A stretch of DNA of 64,000 nt from Petaurus breviceps papuanus (lineage: Eukaryota > Chordata > Mammalia > Diprotodontia > Petauridae): contig JAMXIF010000045.1 of assembly GCA_028583685.1 (NCBI GenBank), positions 6,483,822-6,547,821 on the forward strand. Direction: 5' to 3'. The number at the start of each line of letters is the position of its first letter. The first letter of the stretch is position 1. The notes beneath the pieces are model-generated. The model ran no database searches. It worked only from the letters and a program-made list of their open reading frames with translations, and was not told where the DNA came from. Shown piece after piece: positions 10,958-21,900 of the stretch. A program made the position numbers and the translations under genes.

Positions 10958-11369
10958 TCAGTAGGGCCGGAACTTGCGCTGGGCCCGCAGCAGGGCAATT
11001 CTCTGCTTGTCCTCCTCGAACTTCTTCCGCAGCCGGGCCAGGTCTGGGGTGGAGGCAGGAAGAGGGAGGTCAGGGCTGGCCCGGGGCGGCCCTCGGCTGC
11101 CCCCCACCCATCGGCCCAGCCCCACTCACGCTCCCTCTGGGTCTCCCGGTGCTGCCAGGCGTAGAAATTGAGCAGCTCCTTGCGGGCCTTCTTGCGCTTC
11201 TCCTTCTCCAGCAGGCGCAGGCTGGCGGCCTCGGCGCGGGGCAGGCCGGGCTGCCGGCCTCGGCGGGTCACCTTCACCCAGCCCTCCTCATCCGGGACGC
11301 CCTCCTCGGCCTCTGCCTTGGCATCTTCCTGCAGGACGCCCCACGTTAGCGCCGCGGCGGGATGTCCGG

Positions 11370-11400
<31 letters not shown>

Positions 11401-12971
11401 CCGGGGGCCGCCCCCCCCCCCCGCCCGGGGCCCCGGGGGGCCCCCGCCCCCCCCCCCCCAGCGCGCCGGTCAGCAGCCGCACCGCTGCCATCTTCTTGTC
11501 GTAATCTGCCATGAACTTGTCCACCTCCTGCCGCAGGGCCTCGGGGTCCACCAGGGAGTCCGCGTAGTCAGCCGCCCACTCTGGGAAGGGGGCCACAGTG
11601 AGGGACAAAAGCAGCGCCAGGCCCCCCCCCCCCCCCCGGGTCCCCGCTGCCCCCCTCCCGCACCCCTCCACACTGACTCTCGATGCCAGTCTTCACCGGG
11701 TGGCTCTGGGCCGAGATGACCAGAGGCCCCCGCAGGGCCGTGGCCTTGGGCACCGCAGCAGAGGTCCTGAACACCACGTAGGCCACCTGGAAGCCCTGGG
11801 GGTGGAACGGGACAGCTGTGAGGGCACTCCGGGGGCTCTGGCTGGGCCCCCACCCGTGGGGCTGCGGGCAACGTGACCGGCCCCCTACAGAGTGCTGACG
11901 CCGGGGGCAGGCGGGGCGTACACGGAGGTCCCAGGAGGCGGGGCGNNNNNNNNNNNNNNNNNNNNNNNNNNNNNNNNNNNNNNNNNNNNNNNNNNNNNNN
12001 NNNNNNNNNNNNNNNNNNNNNNNNNNNNNNNNNNNNNNNNNNNNNGATGACCAGAGGCCCCCGCAGGGCCGTGGCCTTGGGCACCGCAGCAGGGGTCCTG
12101 AACACCACGTAGGCCACCTGGAAGCCCGGCTCAGGCTTTGGGCAGAACTGCGCGGACGGCGGCTCCTGCGGCGGCTGCCCGGCCTCCGGCTTCTCGTGCA
12201 GATGCACCGACTGGACGGGGCCGCAGACGGAGAAGAGCCGCGCCAGGCAGCCCTGCGTGTGCGGGAGGGAGAGTCAGGAATGGCCTCCCGTGCTGGGGGT
12301 GCAGCATACAGCAGGGGCTTAATAAATGCTGACCGCTCCCAGACCCTGCGCTGGGCCCCCAACCCCCGCTGGGAAAGCTTCAGGCTGCTCCCTTTCAGAG
12401 CGGGATTCGCACCCGGGCCCTCGGGCTCACTGACCTCCAAGCAGTAGGGGGGGACGTTGAGGACAAAGAGGGTGCGCTCCGGGGGCCAGCGCGACCTGGC
12501 GCCCCCTCGGACCCGGTGCTCTCGGACGTACAGGAAGTGTGAGGAGGCCTGCTCCCGGGAGAACTTGATGGGGAGGGCTGCGGGGAGAGACACCCGCCGC
12601 GTCTACACCGCGCGCCAGACCCGCCCCGCCCAAAGAGCCAGGCCGGCGTTCAGGGCCCTCCCCCCCAGCTCGCGCTTCTTCCGTCCCCTCCAGGAGCAGT
12701 TACTAGGAAGCGCAGGGGCGCTCCCCGAGGCCCTCCGGGCCCCCGCCGGACAAGGGCCCGCCCAGACGCACACCGCGAGGGCGGCAGCTCTCGTCTCCAC
12801 GCCTTTGCCCGGCGCCGTCCCCCACGCGGGACCTGCCCTCCTGCTGCCCCTTCCTTTCGCGGGAAGGGAGCGGCCCGGATCCCCCCCTCAGATCTCACCT
12901 CTGTATCCGGGCGGACTCGGAGGCCCCTCCGGAGTCTTTTCCTTCACACACATTTTCTTGCCCGCCGCCAT
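10958..12971 (-). CDS. RRP7A: RRP7A, ribosomal RNA processing protein 7 homolog A
   Basis: SSU-processome component (Rrp7 of the UTP-C/CURI module) needed for 18S rRNA maturation in the nucleolus. Exons from 5': 12971-12899, 12577-12435, 12252-12127, 11795-11678, 11580-11483, 11328-11130, 11043-10958. Phases join cleanly and give 280 residues, the human length. Landmarks: LPIKFS, the degenerate RRM start TLFVLNVPPYC, GFQVAYVVF, SHPVKTGI, WAADYADS, the conserved block GVPDEEGWVKVTRRGR, the basic helix KELLNFYAWQHRE, and the C-terminus RAQRKFRPY. A 100-N gap (11946-12045) falls in the intron between the third and fourth exons, and the bases 12046-12126 are an anomalous second copy of fourth-exon sequence. 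Introns are short (about 85-450 bp apart from the gap). The promoter lies 20-130 bp upstream. Confidence 0.95.
11370..11460. repeat. Homopolymer C/G low-complexity block in RRP7A intron
   Basis: The 154-bp intron between the RRP7A exons at 11328 and 11483 is mostly C runs, including one of about 29 C, interrupted by short G runs. The sense (minus) RNA would be G-runs. Read length across such a block is unreliable, so the exact number of bases may be wrong. Confidence 0.9.
11715..12127 (-). other. Assembly gap with duplicated RRP7A exon sequence
   Basis: The 82 bases 11715-11796 and 12046-12127 are the same exon sequence with one mismatch (Ser versus Pro codon). The left copy is preceded by a normal intron with acceptor CCCCCAG. 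The right copy abuts the 100-N gap (11946-12045) and is joined directly to the previous exon with no intron, exactly at the known exon boundary. The left copy is taken as the true exon. Confidence 0.85.
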
Positions 12972-13110
12972 GATGGGATACAGCGCGAGGGCTGCTGGGA
13001 GTCGTAGTTCGTAATTGACCAATGAAAAAGGACAAGGCAAAAGGAGACGGGACGGCTTCCAGGAAGTGACGTAAGGAGAGCAGGTGGTTCCTGACGCGTC
13101 ATGTGATGGG
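12972..13110 (-). promoter_or_regulatory. RRP7A: RRP7A promoter: ZNF143, CCAAT and ETS/CRE-like sites
   Basis: Just upstream of the RRP7A ATG lies 'gctgctgggagtcgtagt' (12991-13008), the reverse of the ACTACnnnTCCCAGCAG ZNF143/Staf element. A CCAAT box follows at 13018-13022, and 'aggaagtgacgtaag' (13061-13075) is the classic ETS/CRE composite. 'gtcatgtgat' (about 13,098) and 'cacgtg' (about 13,169) are E-box-like. There is no TATA box; this is a housekeeping-type promoter. Confidence 0.65.
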
Positions 13111-14594
13111 GGGTGGGGGAAGGGGGAGGAAGCCGTTAAAGATACAGCCGCCCGTTTCCTGCCCTAGCCACGTGTGCGCTGAGCCCTAGTTTGGGGCGGG
13201 CTTTGAGCTGAGCGAGTGTAACAATGATCTTTATTAGGAGTTACAATATTGTCTCGTTTTTTTTTCTCGTGGCTCTCCTCATTGGTCCTAATTCGTTACG
13301 TGAGTAATGTGGAAATAGGTTTAACATGAGCGTATGTGGAGACGTCTTGGGGAGGGGAAGAAAGTTGGAAACTCCAAGGCTCACGGAAGGGGGGCCGCTA
13401 AGAATAGCGTCGCCGGCCCCGGAGTTCAAATGCGGCCTCAGGCACGTAGCACCAAACCAGCTGGGTGACCTTGGGCAAGTCACTCAGCCCCAGTTGCCCT
13501 ACTCTCAGCTCATGGAAGTGAGCGCTGAAAACTAAACAAACTACAGATACTGAGCCGCGTGGGGTTGGAGCGCACATGTTTGCGCCCATTTCCCAGCCGA
13601 GGTACGGAGAAGGCAGTCACCAAGGGAGCGCGGGCTGCGCCCCGGCCCGTGGGCAGCTCAAACAGCACATCCAAACGATGTCTCTCTCTCTGAAGCACCT
13701 GCTGCGCGCTGACAGGCAGCCAGGTCGGGCGCCCGCGACCCGGAGGGAGCCGGCACTGGCTGCACCACCTCCCCCGTCCGGGCCTTTCTCCCTCCAGCCT
13801 AGCCTTCTGCCCCCTCCAGAATGGGCTCCGCCTCAAACCCAGTTTGGCCCGTAAAGCTCTTCGGAATCCGTCCGGGCCCGGCGCCCTCGCCCGCTAGCCG
13901 CCCCCTCCTCACTTCGCACCGCGCCCTCCTGGGCTCCCTTCCAAGCCCAGCTAGTCCCATCTTCCCTCGGCAGCCCTCGATGCTAACGCCTCCCGGGGCC
14001 TAACCCTGTCTCCAGCTTGTCAGCAGGCAGCTTTTGGATGCTTTAAGCCCGGGGCTGGGAGATCTTGGAGGAACCAGGGCTTGGATCAAGATTCTTCCCC
14101 ACCACCAATGTTAGAATCCTGAGTTCGGATGCGGAGGGTCAGGGCGTGGTAACCGTTAGCTGCCAGCATTTTATAGGGCACCCCCCACTCAGAGGCTCCT
14201 GGGAATTCTGTCGGCCCTATCACCCCCAGAGGAGGTGGCCGGCTCATTTCCAGGACGTTCCCTGGAGTAGCGAGCAGGGGACGTCTGTAGACGTCGAGGC
14301 CCAAGGCCCAGGTAAGTCTGGGCGTTCTCGTGGCGAGAGCCTGATTTAAGAGAGGTTCTCAAAGACATGCGGAGTTCCATAGGGGAACCACGCCTTCCTG
14401 GTGTGCCTTCTCTGCTTCCACAACTTCCTAGCTGGCCAGAGACAGATGAGGCAACTGAGGCCCAAGGAGGGGAATCAACTGGAAGAAAGAGGGACCAGGG
14501 ATGCTCCAAACCTGTCCCGGGACATTGTCCAGGATGTTCAAACAGGGCTCTGAAGCGAACAGAGCCAAGAGCCAAGCCTCAGACAACCACCGGG
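13111..14594. other. Intergenic spacer between RRP7A and POLDIP3
   Basis: No gene was recognised. A MIR-type SINE in sense lies at about 13,420-13,530 ('gttcaaatgcggcctcaggc' ... 'gggtgaccttgggcaagtca'). The part from 13,560 to 14,000 is GC-rich and contains C-rich open frames with no recognisable protein. In human the second SERHL copy sits at this position; nothing resembling it is seen here. Confidence 0.6.
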
Positions 14595-15991
14595 CTGCTC
14601 TAGGTATAACAAACGTTTATTCAGAAACAGGTGAATACATAGTCTTTTCTGACTCGATGCCCCTCCCTCTCCCTCCAAACAAAACAAGACACAGATGGTG
14701 ACCAAAAGGGGGGACGGGACCAAGAAGAGGCCGAGGCCACCCGCTTTCCTCCACCCCAGGCTTCCCAATTCAAACCAAAGCCCAGCCCCTTCCTGGGAAG
14801 CAGGTCCTTGGGTTTGGTGAGGGAGAGAGGAAGGAATGCGGCCACTCACACCCAAGGGAAGACGTTGGCCAGACTGAGCCAACCTGCAAGGCCTCCCCAA
14901 TACTGGGTCCCTCTTCAACTTTTCCTTGGGGAATTTGAAAGCTACAGAGAGAAAAATGAGTCTGTGGCCAGCTCCTTTTCCTGGGCCGCCCTGGGCGGGT
15001 CTGGCCTCAGATGCCTGGCTGGTTTTGAGGTGGCCGGAGGCTCTTCTCAGAAGGCCGGCCCTGGGCAGCTTCACCTCACAAGCACTCCTCAAGCTCCCCT
15101 CCTCCAGGCCAAGGAAGTGGAGCTCTTAGCGCAGTTGGCTAGAGGCGCAGGAAAGGACAGCGGCCAACGTGACATCCCACTCCTCTGGCCTGGAGAGGGG
15201 CTGGCCACGTGCTCCGGCTTGGACCCAGGCCACAGATGACCCAACTCTAGCTTTGAAGGTCTAGCATATGTGGCTTCTGTGGAGGTTGGGAAGAGGTGGA
15301 AAGGCAGAAGGCAGGGCCACGTCTGGAGCACGAGAGAGGCCTGCAGTAAGGCCCCGAGCCGGACCGGCCTGGGCCCTCTCAGCACTGAGGCTGAGCTCTG
15401 GATCATCTGAGCCACAGGGACGTGGGAATGGGACAGGGCTCCTTCCAGCCCCGATGGGTGTCCCCTGGCTCCCCACCCACCACCTGCGGCTCCCACTAGC
15501 AGCAGGAGCCCCAGATGACCTCTTTCCCAGAGGAGTGGGAAGGGGGTAAGCCTGAAGCCTGGAGAAGGAGCCTCCTCTCCATCTCCCTGGCTCATCCTGA
15601 GAGGGAGGGGCCTCTTGGACAGCCAAGAGTAAGGGTCAAATCCCAGGGCAACCTCTGGCCTAGAGATAAGAACTTGACAGGGATAGACTTGACAAAACGA
15701 AGTGAAAACCCCAACTAAAAGGAAGGGAAGAAGAGAGGAGAAAAGGTAACACACCCTAAAGAAAACACTATGGTACAGGGAAGGGCGTGAGTACAGAAAG
15801 TGCCACCCACAGCCAGCCAGTGCCAGTGCGGTCCCATGAGAAAGGCATGGGCTCCCGTGGACTCTGCCCATGTGGCAGCCTGCGGGCCACTGCCAAGGTC
15901 ACCACAGGCCTGTGTCTGACAAAGCGCAGGGGCCAGCCAGGCAGCCGGCACCTCCCTCCTCTCCGGCCTTCTGGCAGCCCAGATTCCCTTT
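14595..15991 (-). other. POLDIP3: POLDIP3 3' UTR
   Basis: The stretch between the POLDIP3 stop and the only nearby minus-strand AATAAA (14616-14621) is ~1.4 kb, repeat-poor and without another gene, so it is assigned as the 3' UTR. The cleavage point is estimated from the hexamer. Confidence 0.7.
14616..14621 (-). terminator. POLDIP3: POLDIP3 polyadenylation signal
   Basis: TTTATT on the plus strand is AATAAA on the minus strand, at the end of the presumed POLDIP3 3' UTR. Confidence 0.75.
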
Positions 15992-18900
15992 TCAAAGTTT
16001 AATTTTAAATTCCGTGGGCTGGACCGAGACTGAGGCCCCTGAAGACTTGAAGAGAGCCTTCAGGATAGTGTCAGGGTCCACTTCTGCGGGCGGGTGAGAT
16101 GAGGCACCAGAACTCAACCTCCGAGGCTCACTTTCCTTCTTCACTGATGGGCTGTCACTGAGTCGCCTGGAGGGGAGAGGGAGAGGCAAGCCCTGGTGAG
16201 CCCCAGTAAGCCATGGACCCACCACGCCCTCAGGTCCTGGCCCAGAGGGAAGAGAGGGCTCCATCATGGCCTGCAAGGATCAGGCCTCAGATCCCAACCT
16301 TCTGATCTCCAGCCCTAACCCAGGGAGAATGGCTGGCCCTGATTCTGTGGATCAGAGCAGGCTGGGGGGAGGCCTCTACAGGCCATTTTTCCATACTCAT
16401 GGATCCCACTTAGCGGGTGAGGGGGCTCCACTGGGGAGTGGGCTGCCACCCACAAGGCCAAAGGGTCAGGGACAAGCTCACAGCCCTTCTGAGCTCACAG
16501 ATACCAAGCTAAACATGGGACCTTGGAACAGGAAAAGCTGCGCCTATACTTCAGGCAGCGGGAAAATTCCACTAAAAATGCCCACGTTTCATGGCAGGGG
16601 ATTCACATATCCAATCTAAGAGTCCAAGCTGGCCCACTCCTGGGGGACTTCTGATTCTGACCAGGAGATGAGGCACAGACAGGAAGGAGGAGATCCCAAG
16701 GCAGGGCAGCACACCTGGCCAGGGCACACACCACACCCCTGCCTCTCCAGCCTGGGAAAAGACTTAAAGGGGGACAGATGGGTGGGTCATATCTAACAAT
16801 TCAGGGAAAGGCAATCTTTGTCTGCCCACCTCTCACTGGGGCCGATGGCAAGAGAGGCAGAGGCAGAAGCCACAGGTCAGAACAGGCTGGAACAAAACTC
16901 TCCGAGGGCCCTTCCTGGTCTGATTTCCCGTGAAGGGGCTCAAGTGACCCAAGGCTGTTCCTGGCAGGACAAGGAGGCCCAACAAGGAGGGCCCTGAGAG
17001 AGTGGGCCCTCGGGGCTGCTTCTGGCAAGGGCAGGGGACAAGGCAGCCTGGCTGAGAAAAATGACCACAGGCTGACCCCAGCTGCAAACCTTCCGCATGG
17101 AAACTGGCCAGGCCTTTCCTTGGGATGATTCCTGAAAGGATTCATCAAATGTGGCAGAATGGAGACAGCCCTGGGCCTAAAATGGGGACACTGGCTAGCT
17201 CTGTCTGCAAGCGCGGGGAGGGCCAGTCCCTTAACCTGAGTTTCAGTTTCCTCATCTGTGAAATAAGGATCGCAATGGCCTGTTTCCACCTGCCAGGGCT
17301 ACTGTGAAGATCAAGGGGACAATGCAAAGTGCTTTGCAGACAGTTTTTGTTGGTCATGTAGTCATGACCCCATTTAAGGTTTTCTTGGCAAAGATACTGG
17401 AGTAATGGTTGCTCATTTCCTTCTCCAGTTCATTTTACAGATGATGAAAATGAGACAAATGGGGTGAAGTGACTTGCCCAAGGTCACATGGCCAGTCAGT
17501 GTCTGAGGCCAGATGTGAACTCAGGTCTTCCTGACTCCAGGTCCGGCTCTGCTCACTGTGCCATCCAGTGCTCTCGTAGACAGCATTTAAAATAAAGGCT
17601 AAGGACATTAATTCAAAGCCCAGTGCACCACTCACTGCTTCTAATGCACAACTCCAGCCTGGCCTGGCTCTGGGAGCTTCTGGCCCATCCCTGTTAGGTG
17701 CCCCAGTGAACACTCATCCAAGAGGTCAGCAAACTGCTCAATAGCAGGAAGGGCAGGAAGGCCTCTGACAAAGCAACTCAAACACTGTGATCGGTGACTG
17801 ACTTGGAGTGAAGGGAATTGTCTCAGGTCACCTGGGTAGTAAAATGGCCAAGCCAGGACTTGAACTCACTTCCAGGGGGTCCTTACACTGTCAGGTAGGA
17901 TCTCCCTGCAGGAGCCTGAGCCCACACTCTCCGCTGGCAGGGACACAAGCGGAGGCCATGCACATCCTGCCCAGCTGCCCTCCCTGGATACTTACAGCAA
18001 GATGGGCTGGTCCGACGTGATAACGCTGCCGTTCACATGAAGGTTGCATTTCATTGGCTGCCCTGAAAGCCAGACAGAAGACAATGTTGGCAGCTCTGCA
18101 CAGGCCAGGCCGGGCCTTCACAGTGTCTGAGCTGGGCCAACAGCCAAAGCTGAGACTCGCTGGGTCACCACACAACTGGAGAAGCCAGCTGCTTCGGGCC
18201 TATGGAATGGCCAGGCTGTTTCAGTCATGGGTGGGAAACAGAAAAGCTTGTGCTCTCGGGGTAGAAAAAGGAAAAGATCCAAGTCTCCCTACAAAGAGGA
18301 GACGGCCTAAGGAAGTAAGAAAGGAAGGGAGAGAGGGGCTAAGAACCATCTGGTTCCCCAAAGCTGCTCTCTGTGTATCTGAACCCTGACACCGACATCT
18401 ACAGCCACCACTGGGGGCAGGCATGCAGCAATAGCTGCCCATTTCAGACGAGAAAGTTGAAGCTCAGAATGGGGATGGAATCAGCCAATGGGCAAAGCCG
18501 AAGTCAGATGGGAATCTGGAGCCTGGCACTTACTTTATGGTCTCTGCTACACTCTCACCATGTTGGAAATATCTGTTTTTTTAAATATATATTTTTTTCA
18601 ATCAACAAAAACCTCCCCTCATCTATATGAGAAGAAGAAAAAAAAAACATTACAAACATGTATAGTTAAGCAAACAGATCACACTGGCCCCATCCTTCGC
18701 TGCTGTCAGGAGGTGGCCAGCAGGCTTCATCAGGAGCCTGTGGAGGGCTCTCAAGTCTTTATCAGCATTGTCATTGTATGGACCCTTCTGGTTCTGCTCA
18801 CCTCACTTCGCATCAGTTCATACAAGTTCCTCTAAAACCAGTCATTCCCCCATGGATGGGCAGCCCCTCACTTTCCAATTCTTTGACACCTCCAAGAATT

Positions 18901-21900
18901 CTCATCTTTCACGTCTGTTTTGCTTAGGCCTATTTCCTTAATCTACTGTCCCTCTAATTTCCCCTCCCCCTTCTGTCCTTTCCGTTTCCTTGCTGAAATG
19001 TATTTCTACAGCCAAACCTGTGTGTGTGTATTTTTTGACGAGCCCAGATAAGAATGACTTCCAAGTATCAGCTCTTCATGTCCCCCCCCCACCTCCCACC
19101 GCCCTCCCCATTTGTACAAGATGTCTGCTTGTGTCCCCTGGCTATAGCAGAGTTCTCCTGACTTTCCTTTCCTCTCTCCTTCCACTCTTAAGATCAAGAC
19201 AGAACAGAAGCAGGCCCAACCTCCTGGCTCACTGATGACCCCTGACAAAGACTGGGCATCACCTCTCTATCCTGCAACATCATCTGTCCTTGCTGATGCC
19301 TTCTGGAGCGTTCCTTCACATTGACCTTTTGATCCGGAATGCCTGGAGTCCTAAATTTTCCTTAAGAGCCCATTTCTTTCCCTACAGGGGACATTTCCCT
19401 AGTTCTGCTGGGCAGTTCTTGGCCACAACAAACCCACAGTCTAGGCCTTCTCAGCTCTCTGCTGCCTCCTAGTGGCGTCTGCATAATCGCCTGGGATGCT
19501 GACTCCGCCTCCTCAGCACCAGAATTCTTTCTGGCTCTGAAGCATTTCCTTAAACCAGGGAGCTGGGCATTTGGCTCCAAAGTTCCAGCGAGTTTTCAAG
19601 AGGTGACTGGCAGGTTCTTCCCACTTCATCTGGATTTTTTTTTGAGATAATCCAATGATTCTTAATTTGTCTCAGTGTTTCCAGATCAGTTGTTTTTACT
19701 GTCTTGCGTTTTATTTTTTCAGTCTTTTGACTTTAATATTTCTTGTCTTGTAGAGTCACTGGCTTCTTTTTAATACATTCTAATTTTCAGAGTTTGTTGC
19801 TTGGACAGGATTTTACTGTTAATCCCCTTTCCAATTCTTTCATCCATAGCTCTCTTTCTCTTCCCCTTTCTTACTCTAGCTCTCTTTTATTTAAAACTCT
19901 TGCTTTGTTTCTTGCAAGAATTCTGGCTGAGTTCGTGCCCAGGATGTGTTTTTCTCTGAGGCGTTGCTTGTCGATGTTGTGGAGTCATTCTGTCCTTCTC
20001 TGCCAGGCTATCAGTGATGACAATTATTATTAATCCTACTCATTAGGATAGGATTTTCATTTGTCCGAACATTCTTCCAGCCTAGAGACTTGATGTTAGA
20101 GCCAAACTCTGAGAACTTCCGGAGGGAAGGTCCTGTACTGAATGTGTTGTTGTCCCAGGATCTAAGGGACAGCGCAGGCCAGGGACCTGAGTCTTCAGTG
20201 CTCCCAGAGGGGTCTGATTCAGGCTAAAGTCTGATCGTTCCCCCTGTTCTGAACCAAGGTAGATGCTGCTGGACTCTGCTTCAACAGGTGGCTGGGAAGC
20301 CCTGTGGGTTCTAAAGGACAGAACTGCAGGTTCCCCCTTGTTTGGGTGATTCCTCTGTAGCTTGTCACCTGGGCTAGAAGCTAGAACAAGAGCCGGAACC
20401 ACACAGCCACCGCCTTCTGAACCTACTTCTCTTGGTACAGGCCAGGGCCTTCACCCCTGAATGTCAGCCCTGGGCCCAGGCACTGGCCTCGCTCTGCCCT
20501 GGATCTGTGACTCAGATCTGGCAACTACGGTGCTCCAGTCTCTCCCTGGACACTGGAGTGCTCCCCTGACTCTAGTGTCCAGAGGCCCCTGTCTCCCTAA
20601 ACCAACCCAGGCTGGAAAAACGATTCACTGTGACTTTGTCTTGGACCTCCTCTGGTGAGTTCTAGATCTGTTTGGAGAAGGGGGTGGGAGAGCCCACCAC
20701 ACCACTACCCTGCCTTGGCGATCTCAACCAGTGGCTTTAACTGTCACCACAAACCACTCCCAAGACTGCCCGTCTGGGCTCCAAGCACCATCAGGACACC
20801 TCTGCCTGGAGGTCCCGCCATATCCCCAACCCTGCTCATTCTGCCCCCAACTAAGACCTCCTGCATCTGGGGCCCCTCCCTCCTTCCTCAATGTCACAGC
20901 CACAGCCAATCAGCTGGCAAGTCCATGAACGTTTCCCAGGCCGCCCTTCATCAAGTCCAGCAACTTCCTCACTGTACAAATAAGGAGGCAGAGGCAGAGG
21001 CCTGAGGGCAACGGTCTTGCCCAAGATCACAAAGTATCAGAACTTGAACCCAGGTCAGCCCCCTCTGAAGGGATTTCTTAGCACTATGCCCTGCAGGCAC
21101 CTCCACTCTTCTCCCTCCCCTCAATCTATCCTTCACACCACGTCCAAACCCATCTTCCTTTGGATCCTTCCAGTGCCTCCCAAGTACACTGTGCTTGACA
21201 TTCAAGGCTCCCCACTCCCCAGCCCAGATCTGGCCCCAGACTGCCATGCCAACTCCTGGACACCAGATACAGTGTCCAGCCCAGGAGAAAAGGCATCGTC
21301 CTCTTCTCTGGATTTGAATGCCTACCCATAGGGGATGATTAACTTCCTTCTTTTTTTTTTTTCTTTAAAGCAATCGGGGTTAAGTAACTTGCTCAAGGTT
21401 ACACGGCCAGGTGTTTCTGGGTGGGTGCTAAGTGTCTGAGCCCGGGATTCAATCTCCAGGTCTTCTCAACACTGAAGCCGGTGCTCTTACTCGCTGTGCT
21501 ACCTGGCTGCCCCTAATTTCCTTCTTTTACATACAGTAATGAAAAGTGGGTCAAATGCAATGAGCCCACGCAGCCTACATAGGACGACTGGGCACAATGT
21601 GTCTCTTCTCTCAGCAGAGGTACACAAAGAGGCATACACAGTCAGACACGCTTCTTAGTCAAGGATGAGGGGGGAGATGGAGAAAGAAGAGGACATTTGT
21701 GGGAAAGTGATAGTGATTTTCTTTTAAAGCACCTGCAAATTGAAGGGATGTCTATCAACTGGGGAATGGCTGAACAAGCTGTGGTCTGAGAAGGCGCTGG
21801 AATACTGCTGTGCTGCAAGGAATGGTGAGCAGGATGCTCTCAGGAAAGCTGAACTTACAAGAACAGATGCAAAGTGAAATGAGCAGAACCAGGAGGACGC

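Noticed and set aside
10570-11277. 235-residue frame on the minus strand crossing the SERHL2/RRP7A 3' ends
   Set aside because: It reads through RRP7A exon 6 and then past its donor into intron and SERHL2 antisense; the spliced RRP7A gene explains the coding part.
11168-11719. Proline-rich 183-residue frame on the plus strand
   Set aside because: It is the complement of RRP7A exons plus a homopolymer C tract; composition explains the frame.
13576-14003. GC-rich open frames between RRP7A and POLDIP3
   Set aside because: No recognisable protein, no clear splice structure and low-complexity composition; not called as a gene.
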